Positions 61,288 to 64,000 of a stretch of DNA of 64,000 nt are shown here, piece by piece (positions within the stretch are counted from its first letter, which is position 1; the number at the start of each line of letters is the position of its first letter). The translations under genes and the position numbers were made by a program. The notes under the pieces are model-generated. The model worked only from the letters and a program-made list of their open reading frames with translations. It made no database searches and had not been told where the DNA came from. This DNA comes from Stereocaulon alpinum (lineage: Eukaryota > Ascomycota > Lecanoromycetes > Lecanorales > Stereocaulaceae), in the NCBI GenBank assembly GCA_018257865.1, contig JAEUBA010000002.1, positions 558,001-622,000 on the forward strand, given 5' to 3'.

Positions 61288-62772
61288 ATAGGTAAATCTA
61301 TTAGCCCTAAAGGGTATAACTACCTAATTATATAAAAAGTATATATAAGAATTAAAAAGAGCCCTATAGGGCGAAAACTAATTAGTAGCGATAAGCGCTA
61401 TAAAGGAAAAGTAGAGGGCTATAAGGGCTAAGTACCTAAGTATAACTACTTAGTATTAATACGCCTAATCTATATAGGCCTAAATAGAGTAATAACTTAC
61501 CCTAAATACTTAACCTTAAAGGGCTAGCAGGCGCTGCTATAAGGCGGGTAGGGGGTAGGATAGGTATAGATAGGGTAGGAGGTAGGGGATAGGTAGTAAT
61601 AAGCGTAGCTATACTTATTAGCTAAGCTATACTAAGTATATAAAGCTAAATAACTCTTACCTTCCTAAGCCTAAAGGGCTACGCGAACTTCTAGGCTAGT
61701 AGTAGCCGAAAATATAGTAAAGGCGAATAAAGTAGGCGTAATATTAGGTTTATAGGGGTACCCCCCCTATAAATACCTACTATATTTACGTTAGTAGCTA
61801 CCCTTACTTAGTCGAACGTATATAGCGTCTAGGATTTAGGTAATAGCCTATATATAACGTAAGTAAGCGCGAGCTATAGATACCTTAGTATAATTCCTTA
61901 TATTCTCCCCCTCTTACTAGATATAGAATACTTATTAGGAGAGGTAGAGCCCTAACCTAGTAGTAGCGGAGCTAGCGGAGTAGGAGGAGAAGGTAGTAGT
62001 AATATAAGAGCCCCTATAATAGGAGGCGGCTGCGAGGTAGGAGAGGAGGTAGCCTTAGGTAAGATAGGAGGTAAGGAGGTAGCCTTAGGTAAGGGAGAAG
62101 CTACTATACCTACTATTAGCTAAACTTCGCGTTCTTCCTTACTTATTAATTAATTACGTACGTAGCGAAGGTAAGAAGCGCCCTAAAGGGCTATAATAGC
62201 GAGGGGTTAATAGTAATAGTACTACTAATATTATTAGTATATTCCTTCTACAGCTACGTAAGTATTTAAGAGTTAAAAAGAAGGTAGTAGTTTAAGGTAG
62301 TATTAGGAGATTCGTAAGATTACTATATTAGGCTATAATACTTAACTAATTAAGATTAATACGTTAGATTTAAATACCTTAGTAAGTAAGCTATTCTACT
62401 ACTATAAGAATATTAAGCTGCTACGGTAATACTACTAATACCGATACTTAATAATACGTAAGGATTAGGAGATAAATATTTACTATTATTAGAAGCTTAA
62501 TATTACTTATTAGTAGAAAGAAGACTAGATAAATTACTATAAGGTTTAGTAAGTATAGAACGCGCTGCTACGTTCGCTACCTTAAAAGTAAAGTAATTCG
62601 CGAAACGCGCTACTATTCCGTAACTCGCTACTACTTTATACTAAGTTATAATAACTACGTTACTAGGGTCGTAAGCTCTATAAGTATTAGGCTTATAAGT
62701 AGTAATATTACTACTACTAAGATTAACCTATAATAAGGCTTAGGGACTAAACCTCCTAAGGGGGAGGATAGT
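61288..62772 (+). other. element A, 3' internal region
   Basis: Last internal part of A between element C and A's 3' LTR. No recognisable domain. The polypurine tract lies at 62757-62771, directly before the LTR. Confidence 0.6.
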
Positions 62773-62974
62773 TATAAAGCGGAAGGCGAATATTAGTACT
62801 AGGCCTAGTATACTTAGTAGGTTTCTAGTATATTAGGCGAAGTTCCTAGCACGCTTAGTAGCAGGCTTAGCTAGGGACTTAAAGAATTATATATACCTTA
62901 AATTCCTTCTTACCTCCTTAGTTATTAGCTCTACTAGTAATCTATAAATTATACTCGTACTTACCTATCTATTA
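62773..62974 (+). repeat. element A, 3' LTR, probably truncated by element D
   Basis: Matches 39150-39351 base for base in length. The match stops where the LTR end of element D begins, and the flanks show no target duplication, which fits truncation of a longer LTR. Confidence 0.7.
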
Positions 62975-63173
62975 GGGGCCGGCCTAGAGCGAGTTATAGG
63001 GGTATTATTAGACTAGGAGAATATATCTAAGGAAGGAAAGCTAGATACAGGGAGCGCGTGTATAATATATTAGGAACGCAGCTCGATAGGCGCTAAGGCC
63101 GAAGAGGACTAGCGCGAGATCCACGCCTAAACGTATAAACTAATAGGTAATAAAAGGCTAGCCTATAATATTA
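62970..63173 (-). repeat. element D, presumed 3' LTR (about 204 bp)
   Basis: Placed between the purine tract of D and the point where the element A LTR match ends. The partner LTR is outside the window, so the borders are inferred from position and TA..TA ends. Confidence 0.5.
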
Positions 63174-64000
63174 CCCCCCCCCTTAAGAAAGTATTAACCC
63201 TAATACGCGAAATAGTTCTCTTACTAGCTAGGATTACTAGGCTTATTAGGGTAGCGTTAATAGAAGTCTGTAATAATATCGGCTATATATCCTAATTTAT
63301 TACTATCTGCGTTATACTATTAACGATTAGGTTACTCCTTATCTTTCTATTAGACGCGGAACTATAGCCGGCGATTCCTACCTATTTAGCAGGTATCTAA
63401 AACCTCGCCTAGTTCCTATTCCTTTTTATTATCGACGATTACCGGCCTTAGGGGCTTAGTACGTTACCTAGGTAGGTAGTCGTCTAAAGCCTTATATAAT
63501 AGGCTTAGGTAGAAGATATTATAGATCTATATACTTAGCGGGAGCTTTAGGCGGTAGGAATATCCTACCTTCCCTATAATTTTAAATAGCCCTAGTATTT
63601 TATTATCTAGCTTTTTACTCAGCTATACTGTATTAATATTTCTACTAGAAAGGAAGGCTAAACCCCCTACCTTATAGGAAATATCGGATTAGTAGCGGTT
63701 CGCCTAGTTAGTTATACGCTTACGGCTCTAAGCGGACTATTCCTTTATAAACTCTAAGATATCTACTATTTTACCCGTAATATTATTAGCCTTAGCAGCC
63801 TACGTCCTTTCTTAAGCGGAAGGGCTAGGCTCTACTAGCAGCGAGAAAGATATACGGGGGTAGAAGCCTTTATTAGCGAAGAAAGGAGATATACTAGTTA
63901 CGTTAGCGACTACGTTATTATCTGCGAACTCTACGATAGGTAGCCAACGGACCTAATCGTCCTATATATAGGAGTAGTATATCCGCAGTTATCGCTCGAT
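62970..64000 (-). mobile_element. element D: antisense chromodomain Ty3/gypsy element, runs off the window
   Basis: On the minus strand from 64000 down: integrase C-terminal text (ISPFFANKGFYPRISF, FLSSRNINTV, SKKLDNKILGLFKIIGKVG, YRLKLPLSI), then a chromodomain at about 63340-63440 (EL.GEVLDT, RNRRL.FRV.WKDKE), with Trp and Gln codons turned into stops. Downstream come a purine tract (63174-63186, AAGGGGGGGGG on the minus strand) and a 204 bp sequence (62970-63173) that starts and ends TA, as an RIP-mutated TG..CA LTR would. The chromodomain identifies a chromovirus-type element. Its other LTR lies beyond 64000. Confidence 0.8.

Larger units (their letters stand above)
39150..62974 (+). mobile_element. 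element A: RIP-degraded Ty3/gypsy LTR retrotransposon, host of nested insertions
   Basis: Bounded by related direct repeats at 39150 and 62773. Its own sequence is 39150-41683, 43175-43524, 50859-53371 and 61288-62974 (about 7.1 kb), the rest being later insertions. Pol text on the plus strand continues from block to block: reverse transcriptase LYINYRGLNKVTIKNNY and KYFTKINIRNM before 41683, then RNMYYRI, TRYS, PFSLINTPVTF and YLDNVLIY after 43175, then FLGFIVTPR up to 43515, resuming at 50864 with tether/RNase H (SFYRQFIKGF-like) and integrase at about 52080-52720 (TDQGSLFTSKF, FVYNNSIYVSTKRTP). Nearly every Trp and Gln codon is now TAG or TAA. A purine tract (AAGGGGGAGGATAG) precedes the 3' LTR. 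No target duplication is found because element D cuts the right end. Confidence 0.85.

Overview
The window looks like a chromosome segment of a filamentous ascomycete (Pezizomycotina; Dothideomycetes/Pleosporales is my best guess, by inference only). The reasons are genes split by many 42-97 bp introns with GT..AG borders, fungal-specific families (Zn2Cys6 regulator, NACHT-ankyrin NLR-like protein, OTT_1508-like deaminase remnant, fungal sulfotransferase-like protein), and a 25 kb block mutated in the way repeat-induced point mutation (RIP) works. No bacterial features, CRISPR arrays, rRNA or tRNA genes were seen.

Layout. (1) 0.5-9.4 kb, accessory genes: a Zn2Cys6 regulator (504-2914) followed on the same strand by a SAM-dependent O-methyltransferase (3232-4715), which looks like the edge of a small secondary-metabolism locus; then a sulfotransferase-like P-loop protein (6509-7567) convergent with a three-repeat Myb protein (7911-9365). 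(2) 9.4-23.4 kb, a gene-poor graveyard: a broken hydrolase/ankyrin NLR-type gene (10468-11850), a broken OTT_1508-like deaminase gene (12808-14709), an unidentified decayed ORF, minisatellites and G-rich sequence. (3) 23.4-38.7 kb, mostly conserved genes: a RING/PH-like/VWA protein with Far1/Ste5-like architecture (23414-27398), an apparently intact hydrolase-NACHT-ankyrin NLR-like gene (28931-33169), the mitochondrial phosphate carrier (33825-35053), the histone acetyltransferase HAT1 (35337-36994) and a ZIP9/Atx2-type metal transporter (37341-38733). HAT1 and the ZIP gene are divergent from a 346 bp shared promoter. (4) 39.15-64.0 kb: an RIP-saturated nest of transposons with no live gene.

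The nest can be read layer by layer. A Ty3/gypsy element (call it A, 39150 to about 62970) is interrupted in its reverse transcriptase by an antisense 5'-truncated Tad-like LINE (41684-43174, 13 bp target duplication), a little further on by a second complete gypsy element B (43525-50858, two 338 bp LTRs, 5 bp duplication CGTAG), and after its integrase by a third gypsy element C (53372-61287, two 323 bp LTRs, ATAG duplication). Element A's reading frames resume after each insertion. A fourth, antisense, chromodomain gypsy element D begins at about 62970 inside A's 3' LTR and runs off the window. CA and TG dinucleotides are almost absent from A, B and C.

Coding models were assembled by hand from splice signals and frame continuity; every model given as a CDS sums to a multiple of three.
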